Shown: piece by piece, positions 8,527-17,381 of the stretch | Layout of the letters: every line of letters begins with the position of its first letter | How positions within the stretch are numbered: the stretch's first letter is position 1 | Assembly: GCF_002420705.1 (NCBI RefSeq) | Contig: NZ_DIIM01000010.1 | Span: 224,068 to 288,067, forward strand | Length of the DNA: 64,000 nucleotides | Source of the DNA: Sphingobacterium sp. UBA5670 | GTDB taxonomy: Bacteria; Bacteroidota; Bacteroidia; Sphingobacteriales; Sphingobacteriaceae | Reading direction: 5' to 3' | Position numbers and translations under genes: made by a program | Notes under the pieces: model-generated | Databases searched by the model: none | Seen by the model: the letters and a program-made list of their open reading frames with translations, nothing else | What the model was told of the DNA's origin: nothing

Positions 8527-11142
8527 ATGACAAGTAGAGAAATTCGTCAAGCCTTTCTGGACTTTTTTAAAAGTAAAGGGCATCAGATAGTACCTTCAGC
8601 ACCAGTAGTTGTAAAAAATGACCCTACATTAATGTTTACCAATGCGGGGATGAATCAATTCAAAGATTTGTTTCTTGGTGAAGCACCCATTAAATTTCCG
8701 CGTGTGGCCGATACACAACGTTGTTTGCGTGTTTCCGGCAAACACAATGATTTGGAAGAAGTAGGAATTGATACCTACCACCATACATTGTTTGAGATGT
8801 TAGGAAATTGGAGCTTTGGAGACTATTTTAAAAAAGAAGCTATTGCTTGGGCTTGGGAGCTATTGACAGAAGTATATAAACTGGATAAAGATCGTTTATA
8901 TGTGACTATTTTTGAAGGGGATGCAAAAGAAGGCTTAGCACGTGATATGGAAGCATTCGATTTTTGGAAAGAGTGGATTGCCGAAGACAGAATTCTCCTG
9001 GGTAACAAAAAAGACAATTTTTGGGAAATGGGTGAGACAGGACCTTGTGGTCCTTGTTCCGAAATTCATTTCGATATGCGCAGTACAGAAGAGCGTACAC
9101 AGACTTCAGGACAGAGTTTGGTTAATGCAGACCACCCTCAAGTAATTGAGATCTGGAATCTTGTCTTCATGCAATTTAATCGCTTGAAAGACGGTTCACT
9201 TCAGTCGCTGCCGGCCAAACATGTGGATACGGGAATGGGATTTGAACGTTTGGTCAGATGTATACAGGGAAAAACTTCCAACTATGATACAGATGTCTTT
9301 ACACCTACGATCGATTTTATTGCGAATAAAGCTGGAATCAAATATGGATTAGACGAAAAAACGGATATTGCAATGCGGGTGGTGTCGGATCATATACGTG
9401 CCGTGAGTTTTGCAATAGCCGATGGTCAATTGCCGTCCAACAATAAAGCCGGCTACGTGATCCGACGTATTTTACGTCGTGCAGTTCGCTATGCTTATAC
9501 ATTTTTAGGCTTTAAAGCTCCTTTTATAAATGAAATTGTACCCTTATTGGCAGCGCAATTCGCAGGAGTATTTGACGAATTGATTCAACAGCAGGATTTT
9601 GTGCAGAAAGTAATCTTAGAAGAGGAAGTTTCATTCTTAAGAACGTTGTCTACGGGCGTCCAACGATTTGAAAATTATGTAGAAGACCACACCGTAATTA
9701 ATGGTGATTTTGCTTTCGAATTATATGATACCTATGGATTCCCGATCGATTTGACGGAATTGTTAGCCCGTGAAAAGGGATTGACAGTTGATATGGAGGG
9801 CTTTAACCGAGCACTTCAGATTCAGAAAGATCGTTCCCGTGCTGCCACTGCTATTGATACAGGTGATTGGGTTGTGGTCAATGACGATGAAGGATTTGAG
9901 TTTGTGGGCTATGATACATTAACAGCCAAAACTGAGGTTGTAAAATACCGTAAAGTTGTTTCGAAAAATAAAGAGCAATTTCAACTGGTGCTTTCTGTTA
10001 GCCCTTTTTATGCAGAGGGTGGTGGCCAGGTTGGTGATTCAGGTGAATTGGTTTCCGAAGAAACGGGAGAGAAAATTTATATTACAGATACAAAAAAGGA
10101 AAATGGTCTATTTGTACATTTTACAAACAAATTGCCATTGGAATTGAAAGGAACATTTGTTGCTCAGGTCGATAAAACCAAAAGAATTGATACGGAAAAC
10201 AATCACTCGGCGACCCATTTATTACATGCTGCGCTAAAAGAAGTATTAGGAAGCCATGTGAATCAAAAGGGATCATTAGTCAACGCCGATATTTTGCGCT
10301 TTGACATCTCTCATTTTTCAAAAATGACAGACGAAGAGATCAAACAAGTGGAAGATATTGTCAATGCTAAGATTCGTGAAAATATTCCATTGAAAGAGGA
10401 GCGTAATGTCCCTTATCAACAAGCATTGGATTCGGGTGTAACAGCACTATTCGGTGAGAAGTATGGTGATTTTGTTCGTGTGATCACCTTTGAAGATCAA
10501 TATTCTAAAGAATTGTGCGGTGGTACGCATGTTAAAGCAACAGGTCAAATCGGGTTTTTCAAAATTGTTTCTGAATCTGCTGTTGCAGCTGGCGTACGTC
10601 GTATTGAAGCCATTACTGGAACTCGTTCTGCAGCTGTTATCCGTGAGCATTTTGAATTGGTGCATCACCTGAAGGAGCTGATGAATAATCCAAAGGATTT
10701 CGTTTCTGCATTAGGTAAAATCATCGACGAGAATGGCGCTTTGAAAAAAGAAGTAGAGAAAAGTATTACTGAAAAATCCTTAGCGTTAAAGTCAGATCTG
10801 GAAGGGAAGATCCAACAGGTTGGCGAGATTAATTTCTTGTCCACAATTGTCGATCTACCGAGCGCAGAGGCTGTGAAAACCTTGGCTTATGCCGTAAAAG
10901 GCGCGGTTAACAACTTGTTTTTGGTTATCGGTGCCGAATTTGATGGTAAACCAAGTTTAACGGTTGTCATATCCGATGAATTGGCGAAACAAAGAGGATT
11001 GAATGCAAGTAATATCGTTCGTGATCTAGCAAAGGATATCCAAGGCGGTGGTGGTGGCCAGCCTTTCTTTGCCACTGCTGGAGGCAAGAATCCTGCGGGA
11101 CTAAAAGGCGCAATTGAAAGAGCTATTGATTTCTTGAAATAG
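8527..11142 (+). CDS. alaS: alanyl-tRNA synthetase
   Basis: 871 residues, the usual full length. Class II catalytic domain at the N terminus (MTSREIRQAFLDFFKSKGHQ, FTNAGMNQFKDLFLG, VSGKHNDLEEVGIDTYHHT). The editing domain has the zinc-type motif NHSATHLLHA (about residues 559-568) and CGGTH (about 663-667). The Gly-rich C-Ala domain ends GGGGGQPFFATAGGKNPAGL. It charges tRNA-Ala and edits Ser/Gly mischarging in the cytosol. It is a single gene with its own promoter; no simple terminator follows, only the long bulged hairpin at 11223-11269. Confidence 0.97.
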   Translation: MTSREIRQAFLDFFKSKGHQIVPSAPVVVKNDPTLMFTNAGMNQFKDLFLGEAPIKFPRVADTQRCLRVSGKHNDLEEVGIDTYHHTLFEMLGNWSFGDYFKKEAIAWAWELLTEVYKLDKDRLYVTIFEGDAKEGLARDMEAFDFWKEWIAEDRILLGNKKDNFWEMGETGPCGPCSEIHFDMRSTEERTQTSGQSLVNADHPQVIEIWNLVFMQFNRLKDGSLQSLPAKHVDTGMGFERLVRCIQGKTSNYDTDVFTPTIDFIANKAGIKYGLDEKTDIAMRVVSDHIRAVSFAIADGQLPSNNKAGYVIRRILRRAVRYAYTFLGFKAPFINEIVPLLAAQFAGVFDELIQQQDFVQKVILEEEVSFLRTLSTGVQRFENYVEDHTVINGDFAFELYDTYGFPIDLTELLAREKGLTVDMEGFNRALQIQKDRSRAATAIDTGDWVVVNDDEGFEFVGYDTLTAKTEVVKYRKVVSKNKEQFQLVLSVSPFYAEGGGQVGDSGELVSEETGEKIYITDTKKENGLFVHFTNKLPLELKGTFVAQVDKTKRIDTENNHSATHLLHAALKEVLGSHVNQKGSLVNADILRFDISHFSKMTDEEIKQVEDIVNAKIRENIPLKEERNVPYQQALDSGVTALFGEKYGDFVRVITFEDQYSKELCGGTHVKATGQIGFFKIVSESAVAAGVRRIEAITGTRSAAVIREHFELVHHLKELMNNPKDFVSALGKIIDENGALKKEVEKSITEKSLALKSDLEGKIQQVGEINFLSTIVDLPSAEAVKTLAYAVKGAVNNLFLVIGAEFDGKPSLTVVISDELAKQRGLNASNIVRDLAKDIQGGGGGQPFFATAGGKNPAGLKGAIERAIDFLK

Positions 11143-11222
11143 TTTTTAGTGGTGGCTTAGGCTACTTGGCTAAAATAGGATGTAAATGGTGATTTTATGT
11201 CCCAAATATACAATACGAAGCC

Positions 11223-11269
11223 ATCAGATTTATTCGACATCTTCCAAGGAAGACTCGGATAAATCTGAT
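11223..11269. repeat. 47-base long bulged hairpin
   Basis: Outer arms ATCAGATTTAT (11223-11233) / ATAAATCTGAT (11259-11269), a middle CGA/TCG, and inner TCTTCC (11240-11245) / GGAAGA (11248-11253). In total about 20 pairs separated by one 1x1 and one 2x1 interior loop. It lies between alaS and the TlpA-like gene. Without a clear T-run it is not a standard terminator. Confidence 0.6.
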
Positions 11270-11370
11270 CGTTTTCGCGATTCTTTAAGCTGTGAAATGT
11301 GGCGTGTATCAAACAGAGCAAAGCCATTTGCGTTATTGGGAATAGGTACTTAACAAATAAAAATATACGG

Positions 11371-12468
11371 ATGAAAAAGGCAATTTTTTTAGGAGTAGGA
11401 ATCGTAGGTTTGATGATGAGTTGCCAAAATAAGGAGCAGTTTACCATCGCCGGAAATGTCGATAATCCTGGCAATGTCAAAGTTATTTCGTTGTATGAAG
11501 GTGATACAAAACTGGACTCTATGTTTTTTGGAGATAACAATAAATTTCAGTTTGTACGGCCCGCCAGCCAATCCAGACTGCTGTCTTTGCGTGTCGGGAA
11601 AAATCGTTACGATTTGATTGCTTCTCCAGGGGAGACGATTACATTTAAAACAGATTTGCATAAGGATGTCAATGATTACCAGGTTGAAGGTTCTGAATTG
11701 TCAAAAACCATACAGCCCTTTGCCAAAGAGCGAAATTATCGGGATTATGTGCAGGATTCGTTGCAGACTGTATTTTCTAAGTTAACAGCAAATTCTACAG
11801 CCAATGAGATTGAAAAGATTCGTGCTGAATATAAAGCGAAGTTTGCAGAGGAATTGCGTTCTTATACAAAAAAAGCAGTCGATTTTTCCGATAAACACAA
11901 TGATCTAGCTGGATTTTATGCCATTTCTACCTTAGATCCAGAAGTAGCAGAAAGTGAAATTATCGCTTATGCGGACAAAATCAAAAATGAATTTACGGAG
12001 AATAGATATGTGACTCAATTTAAGGAGGAAACACAAAAGCTGAAAAAAATGGCTATAGGGCAACCTGCACCTGAACTGATCTCTTTTACCCCCTCAAATA
12101 AGGAAGTGAAATTGTCTAGTTTTAGAGGCAAGTATACCTTGGTCGATTTTTGGGCTTCATGGTGTATGCCGTGTCGTCAGGAGAACCCTAATATAGTTAG
12201 GTTGTACAATACCTATCATGGTAAAGGCTTTGATATACTCTCCGTTTCATTTGATGATAATCCTGGCTCGTGGATGCGTGCTATTGAAGATGACAAGCTT
12301 ACCTGGACACATGTATCTGATTTGAAAGCGTGGAGCTCGCCCGTGGTTATCGATTACCGTGTGAAAGCCTTGCCAACATCTTATATACTTGATCCAAAAG
12401 GTATTATTATCGCGAAGAATCTACGTGGTGAAGAACTGGAGGCATTTTTAAAGAAAACAATTAAGTAA
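11371..12468 (+). CDS. TlpA-like thioredoxin-fold lipoprotein
   Basis: 365 residues from ATG 11371. An upstream in-frame start at 11299 is rejected because the lipoprotein signal MKKAIFLGVGIVGLMMSC (lipid Cys 18) begins exactly here. The N-terminal part (about 25-120) resembles the DUF4369 beta domain common in Bacteroidota. The C-terminal TlpA/AhpC-TSA domain has the redox motif WCMPC (Cys 265 and Cys 268) and the cis-Pro segment VKALPTSYILDPKG. Probable periplasmic thiol-disulfide oxidoreductase, perhaps in cytochrome c maturation or cell-envelope redox repair; the partner is unknown. It sits alone between alaS and a response-regulator gene. Confidence 0.9.
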   Translation: MKKAIFLGVGIVGLMMSCQNKEQFTIAGNVDNPGNVKVISLYEGDTKLDSMFFGDNNKFQFVRPASQSRLLSLRVGKNRYDLIASPGETITFKTDLHKDVNDYQVEGSELSKTIQPFAKERNYRDYVQDSLQTVFSKLTANSTANEIEKIRAEYKAKFAEELRSYTKKAVDFSDKHNDLAGFYAISTLDPEVAESEIIAYADKIKNEFTENRYVTQFKEETQKLKKMAIGQPAPELISFTPSNKEVKLSSFRGKYTLVDFWASWCMPCRQENPNIVRLYNTYHGKGFDILSVSFDDNPGSWMRAIEDDKLTWTHVSDLKAWSSPVVIDYRVKALPTSYILDPKGIIIAKNLRGEELEAFLKKTIK

Positions 12469-12571
12469 TCGAGGTGTTATTGTTAAATATTATATTACTT
12501 AATAATTTGGTAACATTAGATTAACTGATTGTTATCATTTTGTTTATAATTTAGCAAAAAAAATAAGACAA

Positions 12572-13267
12572 ATGAGTTCTTCGAAACAAAAGATTTTAAT
12601 TGTTGATGACGAAAAAGATATCTTGGATTTAATTGCATTCAACTTAAATCGTGAAGGTTATCAGGTCTCTACAGCGCAAAATGGAGAAGAGGCAATCAAC
12701 GTTGCCAAACAAGTAAATCCGGACCTCATCATTTTGGATGTGATGATGCCAAAGATGGACGGAATTGAAGCTTGTCGCATCATGCGCGCAATGCCTGAAT
12801 TCAAAAGTACATTCATGGTATTTTTGACAGCTAGAAGCGAGGAGTATTCGGAGATCGCAGGGTTTCATGTTGGTGCAGATGATTACATTGCAAAGCCAAT
12901 TAAACCCCGCGCCTTGATGAGCCGCATCAACGCTATTTTAAGAAGAAATGCTTCCGAAGAGTCTGATGCTTCTGTTCAAGATAAAATAGAAATTGCTGAT
13001 TTGGTCATCGATAGAGATTCCTTCCTAGTTTACAAAGGAGAACAAAAGATCGTTCTTGCGAAAAAGGAATTTGAGTTATTGTATTTATTAGCATCTAAAC
13101 CTAACAAGGTGTTTACACGCGAACAGATCTTAAAAAGTATATGGGAAGATTCTGTAGTGGTAACCAATCGTACAATTGACGTCCATATTCGTAAGCTTCG
13201 TGAAAAAATAGGTGACGATTATGTGACCACTGTAAAAGGAGTGGGATACAAATTCGATAAAGAATAA
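12572..13267 (+). CDS. OmpR/PhoB family response regulator
   Basis: 231 residues. Receiver domain 1-120 with acidic pocket VDDE (residues 11-14), phospho-acceptor Asp 56 in LIILDVMMP, and conserved Lys 108 (GADDYIAKPI). A winged-helix DNA-binding domain spans about 140-230 (FTREQILKSIWEDSVVVTNR, VDVHIRKLREKIG-type, TVKGVGYKF). It is a cytosolic DNA-binding activator. No histidine kinase is adjacent, so it is an orphan here. A strong terminator follows the stop codon within 3 bases. Confidence 0.93.
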   Translation: MSSSKQKILIVDDEKDILDLIAFNLNREGYQVSTAQNGEEAINVAKQVNPDLIILDVMMPKMDGIEACRIMRAMPEFKSTFMVFLTARSEEYSEIAGFHVGADDYIAKPIKPRALMSRINAILRRNASEESDASVQDKIEIADLVIDRDSFLVYKGEQKIVLAKKEFELLYLLASKPNKVFTREQILKSIWEDSVVVTNRTIDVHIRKLREKIGDDYVTTVKGVGYKFDKE

Positions 13268-13269
13268 AG

Positions 13270-13294
13270 AAAGAGGCCATAGCCTCTTTTTTTT
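13270..13294 (+). terminator. terminator of the response-regulator gene
   Basis: 8-bp stem AAAGAGGC (13270-13277) / GCCTCTTT (13282-13289), loop CATA, with a run of T residues to 13294. Confidence 0.85.
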
Positions 13295-13446
13295 GCGGTT
13301 AATTTCCCTTAGTTTAGATTCAGTACGATTCCTCTTGGGCCAATTTGGACAAATGTGGGTAGGATATTTCAAATTTGACATAGGAGGAAGGAGTAGATTT
13401 AAAGAAGAAATTGCTGTTGTTATAAGGAACTCTTTCTTGAGATAAC

Positions 13447-13477
13447 TTGTGATCACCACAACAAATCTTTACTTTTG
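13447..13477 (+). promoter_or_regulatory. Bacteroidota-type promoter of pyrC
   Basis: TTG 13447-13449, spacer of exactly 20, TACTTTTG 13470-13477. The leader to ATG 13504 would be about 20 bases. Confidence 0.7.
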
Positions 13478-13503
13478 ACCTAAAGCAAAGTAAAAATTTC
13501 AAC

Positions 13504-14841
13504 ATGTCATCTATTCTTATAAAATCTGCACAACTTGTCAATGAAGGTAAAGTTGAGGTTGCTGACGTATATATCAGCAATGGTCGAATCGAAATGATTG
13601 CTCAGGAAATAAACCATCCTGCTGATCAGGAAATCAATGCTGAGGGGTTACATTTATTACCAGGGCTTATTGATGACCAGGTTCACTTTCGAGAACCAGG
13701 ATTAACTTATAAAGCGGATATATGGCATGAGAGCCGCGCAGCAGTAGCGGGGGGGACAACCTCCTTCATGGAAATGCCCAATACTGTTCCTAATACGTTG
13801 ACCCAGCAGTTGCTTCAAGATAAATATGATATTGCAGCAAAAAATGCGTTGGCCAATTACTCATTCTTTATGGGAGCAGCTAATGATAATCTCGAGGAAG
13901 TATTGAAAACGAACCCGAGAGATGTCTGTGGTATAAAAGTTTTTATGGGCTCCTCTACGGGCAATATGTTGGTGGATAATGAAAAAGCGTTGGAAGGAAT
14001 CTTTGCGAATGCTCCGACCTTGGTGGCTACGCATTGTGAAGATGAGGCGACGATAAAAGCGAATCTGGCCTTATTTAAAGAAAAATATGGTGAAGATGGA
14101 TTGAAAATTGAGATGCATCCATTGATTCGTTCAGAGGAAGCTTGCTATTTATCCTCGTCGAAAGCTGTCGAACTGGCAAAAAAACACCATACACGTTTGC
14201 ATATCCTTCATATATCAACCGCCAAAGAAATTGCATTATTTAGTAATGATATTCCATTAAAGGATAAAAAAATAACGGCTGAAGCCTGTATTCACCACCT
14301 TTGGTTTTCTGATCAGGATTATGCCTCAAAAGGTAATTTTATCAAATGGAATCCTGCGGTAAAAACAGCCAACGACCGTGACCAAATTCTCAAAGCTTTA
14401 CTGGATGGACATATCGATGTGATAGCGACAGATCACGCTCCGCACACAATGGAGGAAAAATCTCAGCCCTATGCTTCAGCACCAAGTGGGGGACCTCTCG
14501 TGCAGCATGCATTGCAAGCCTTGTTAGATATGGTTAAAGCAGGAAGAATGACCCTGGAACAATTGGTGCAAAAATCTGCACACAATACTGCTACATTGTT
14601 CCAGATTGAAGATAGAGGTTACATCCGTGAGGGATATTGGGCAGATCTAGTGCTGGTTGATCTCAATAAACCTTACACGGTATCGAAAGCTAATATTCTT
14701 TCTAAATGCGGCTGGTCGCCATTTGAAGGACATACATTTAGTTCAACTATTGCACATACGATTGTATCCGGCAAACTTGCTTTCTCTGATGGTCAGCTCA
14801 TTGAAAAGGGAGTTGGTGAACGTCTGTTATTCAACCGATAG
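13504..14841 (+). CDS. pyrC: dihydroorotase
   Basis: 445 residues, amidohydrolase superfamily. It cyclises carbamoyl-aspartate to dihydroorotate in pyrimidine synthesis (cytosol). Metal-site segments are: LIDDQVHFREPG (about 56-67), where the usual first His of the HxH pair is Gln; the predicted carbamylated Lys in GIKVFMGSS; His in ATHCED and LHILHIS; and Asp in DVIATDHAPHT. This DDQVHFR form is, as I recall, common in Bacteroidota dihydroorotases, so it is probably functional. It leads an apparent operon with the S66 peptidase (9 bases downstream) and the M14 peptidase (1 base further gap). Confidence 0.93.
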   Translation: MSSILIKSAQLVNEGKVEVADVYISNGRIEMIAQEINHPADQEINAEGLHLLPGLIDDQVHFREPGLTYKADIWHESRAAVAGGTTSFMEMPNTVPNTLTQQLLQDKYDIAAKNALANYSFFMGAANDNLEEVLKTNPRDVCGIKVFMGSSTGNMLVDNEKALEGIFANAPTLVATHCEDEATIKANLALFKEKYGEDGLKIEMHPLIRSEEACYLSSSKAVELAKKHHTRLHILHISTAKEIALFSNDIPLKDKKITAEACIHHLWFSDQDYASKGNFIKWNPAVKTANDRDQILKALLDGHIDVIATDHAPHTMEEKSQPYASAPSGGPLVQHALQALLDMVKAGRMTLEQLVQKSAHNTATLFQIEDRGYIREGYWADLVLVDLNKPYTVSKANILSKCGWSPFEGHTFSSTIAHTIVSGKLAFSDGQLIEKGVGERLLFNR

Positions 14842-14850
14842 AATTTAGCG

Positions 14851-15906
14851 ATGGAGAAGAGGGACTTTATAAAATCGATCGCTTTAGGAGCATTATCTAT
14901 TCCTGTGTTGGGGATGGGAAAGCCAGATGCAGGTACTGGCGCATTGTATGGTCAAGCCGCATTACTTGCGCGGAAATTAAAGCTGGGTGATACAATTGGT
15001 TTGATAACCCCTGCAGGTGTATTGGATGATGAAGAATCAATTAGCATAGCGCGTGAAATATTCGAGACACTAGGTTTTAAAGTAAAAGAAGGTAAACATA
15101 TACGCAGTCGCTACGGTAATCTGGCAGGTACAGATCAGGAGCGTATTGCTGACGTACACGATATGTTTTCCGATGCGACGGTCAAAGCGATTGTCTGTAT
15201 CAGAGGGGGATCCGGTACATCACGCCTTTTGGATCGATTAGATTATAAGCTGATTTCCAATAATCCGAAAATTCTATTGGGGTATTCAGATATAACAGCG
15301 TTGATATTGGCGCTATATGCCAAGACAGGACTGGTTACTTTTCATGGTGCGGTAGGTATCAGTACCTGGACCAAAAAGCTTGCTGAGGCCTTCAATGCTC
15401 AGTTCCTAGCCAACCAACCAGCAATATTTGAAAACCCAAAATCGAAAGGTGATAATATTGTACAGACAAAGGACCGTATCGCAACCATTCATCCCGGCAC
15501 AACCGAAGGAATATTGCTGGGCGGAAATATGACGGTGCTGACTGGACTATGCGGTTCTTCCTATCTACCGGACTTCAAAGATAAAATTCTTTTCATAGAA
15601 GAGGTAGACGAAGATATGGAGCGTGTGGACCGGATGTTCTGCCAGTTAAAAAATGCGGGTATATTGGGCGCAATTAAAGGATTTGTTTTTGGTAAGTGTA
15701 CCAATTGCAAGCCGTCTAGCGGGTATGGATCTGTAACGCTTGACCAGCTCTTTAACGATTATATTAAACCTTTGAAAATACCAGCCTATTCGGGAGCTAT
15801 TATAGGGCATATTGCCGAACAATTCATCTTACCTGTAGGTGCAAAAGTTCGTATCGATGCCTCTCAGGGAACTATCACCTTATTGGAATCCGCATTAAAA
15901 GACTAA
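14851..15906 (+). CDS. LD-carboxypeptidase (S66, LdcA-like)
   Basis: 351 residues. The predicted catalytic triad is Ser 146 in LLGYSDIT, Glu 250 in LFIEEVDEDME and His 320 in AIIGHIAEQ, with spacings (104 and 70) close to known S66 enzymes. The N terminus MEKRDFIKSIALGALSIPVL resembles a Tat signal with KR in place of RR, so it may act in the periplasm. S66 enzymes remove the terminal D-Ala from muropeptide tetrapeptides. Tightly linked to pyrC upstream and to an M14 peptidase downstream, it fits a stem-peptide degradation pathway shared with the SusCD/NlpC/epimerase operon facing it. Confidence 0.9.
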   Translation: MEKRDFIKSIALGALSIPVLGMGKPDAGTGALYGQAALLARKLKLGDTIGLITPAGVLDDEESISIAREIFETLGFKVKEGKHIRSRYGNLAGTDQERIADVHDMFSDATVKAIVCIRGGSGTSRLLDRLDYKLISNNPKILLGYSDITALILALYAKTGLVTFHGAVGISTWTKKLAEAFNAQFLANQPAIFENPKSKGDNIVQTKDRIATIHPGTTEGILLGGNMTVLTGLCGSSYLPDFKDKILFIEEVDEDMERVDRMFCQLKNAGILGAIKGFVFGKCTNCKPSSGYGSVTLDQLFNDYIKPLKIPAYSGAIIGHIAEQFILPVGAKVRIDASQGTITLLESALKD

Positions 15907-15907
15907 G

Positions 15908-17311
15908 ATGAATTTAATAAAAGAAGATTTAATCAAAGCCTTTTCTTTGTATGAAGAAAAGGCTTTGATGCATAGAAGATTTAAACATGTCGATATTTTG
16001 CCGTTATTGGAAAATGTCCGAAGCTCTGGACGTCTTTCGATAGCAGAGATTGGTAAGTCAACTGAAGACCGTTCGATCTTTCGTTTGACCTACGGACAGG
16101 GACCTGTTAAGATTCTGTTATGGTCGCAAATGCACGGTGATGAGCCTACGGCGACAATGGCATTGTTCGATCTGTTTAATTTCTTTGGAGGGGAGGATGA
16201 TGGGTTTGATGCGTTTAGAAATGAGATAGCATCAAAATTGACCCTATATTTTATTCCGATGCTAAACCCTGATGGTACCGAACGGTTTCAACGTAGGACA
16301 GCAATGGATGTGGATATGAACAGAGACGCTCGGGCTACTGCAACTGTAGAGGGAGCCTTATTGAAGACGCAAGCCATGTTGCTAAAACCTGATTTTGCCT
16401 TTAACCTGCACAATCAAAACAATTACTATAATATTCCAGGCACAGGCACACCGGTGACGATTTCCTTATTGGCACCTGCTTATGACTATGCGCGGAGTAT
16501 CAATGAAACTCGGGCCGATGCGATGCGTGTTATCGTGGGGATAAATAAGATACTTCAGGAATTTGTGCCAAATGCAGTAGCGAAGTACGACGATGAGCAT
16601 ACGCCACGGGGATTTGGCGATAATTTTCAAAAATGGGGCGCCAGGACGATTTTAATTGAATCGGGAGCTTATGTCGGCGATCCTGAGAAAATGATGGTAA
16701 GAAAATGCAATTTTGTAGCATTGTTAAAAGCATTTGAGGAGATCGCTGACGAATCCTTTAAACAGTATTCAATTACCAATTACGATACAATTCCCTTCAA
16801 TGATGAAAAGCTTCATGATGTATTGCTGAGAAATTTGACAATTCAGCAGAATGGAAAACAGGTAGTCGTTGATGTTGCTATTCGGCAAAATGAAAAGACA
16901 ATTGGATCAGACTATTACGTAGAGGGTATTGTTGAAGATATTGGTGATTTGCAGGACTTTTATGGATACCATGATCTGGATGTTTCAGGAATGGAATTTG
17001 TTCCGGCTAAAATTTTTACGAAGAGCTTTGCTTCTTTATCCGATTTAGATGAAACTACTATTTCATCTTTGCTTGAAAAAGGGTACGCGACCGTTATTAT
17101 AGAAAAGACTGTTCAAGGTAAATGCCTACACGGCTTTCCAATACGAATTTTGAGTAACCAATCCATTGAACTTCACCAGCAATTACTTTTGGATGGTTTA
17201 GCAGATTTTTTTATTCGTAAAGAAGAAAAGGTTATTTATGCTGTAATTAATGGTTATGTGATCGATTTGGAAAAAGAGCTACAAAAACATTATAAAAATT
17301 TAATTTTTTAG
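15908..17311 (+). CDS. M14 zinc carboxypeptidase
   Basis: 467 residues, no signal peptide, so probably cytosolic. Zinc ligands are His 76 and Glu 79 (QMHGDEP) and His 168 (NLHNQNN). Substrate carboxylate-binding Asn-Arg is at 138-139 (DMNRDA), and the general base is Glu 251 (LIESGAY). The C-terminal about 190 residues are an added domain of unknown role. M14 members such as MpaA cut the gamma-D-Glu-diaminopimelate bond of murein peptides. Given the S66 enzyme 1 base upstream and the epimerase operon opposite, a murein-peptide role is my inference. The true substrate could be other peptides. Confidence 0.88.
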   Translation: MNLIKEDLIKAFSLYEEKALMHRRFKHVDILPLLENVRSSGRLSIAEIGKSTEDRSIFRLTYGQGPVKILLWSQMHGDEPTATMALFDLFNFFGGEDDGFDAFRNEIASKLTLYFIPMLNPDGTERFQRRTAMDVDMNRDARATATVEGALLKTQAMLLKPDFAFNLHNQNNYYNIPGTGTPVTISLLAPAYDYARSINETRADAMRVIVGINKILQEFVPNAVAKYDDEHTPRGFGDNFQKWGARTILIESGAYVGDPEKMMVRKCNFVALLKAFEEIADESFKQYSITNYDTIPFNDEKLHDVLLRNLTIQQNGKQVVVDVAIRQNEKTIGSDYYVEGIVEDIGDLQDFYGYHDLDVSGMEFVPAKIFTKSFASLSDLDETTISSLLEKGYATVIIEKTVQGKCLHGFPIRILSNQSIELHQQLLLDGLADFFIRKEEKVIYAVINGYVIDLEKELQKHYKNLIF

Positions 17312-17340
17312 AGGTTTAGAATAGCATGAATAAGCATGAA

Positions 17341-17376
17341 AACAGGAAAGTCTACATAGTGGACTTTCCTGTTTTT
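17341..17376. terminator. bidirectional terminator between M14 and SusD genes
   Basis: 12-bp stem AACAGGAAAGTC (17341-17352) / GACTTTCCTGTT (17362-17373), 9-base loop, T-run on the plus side and T-rich on the minus side. It lies in the 70-base gap between convergent genes. Confidence 0.8.
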
Positions 17377-17381
17377 GGTAA

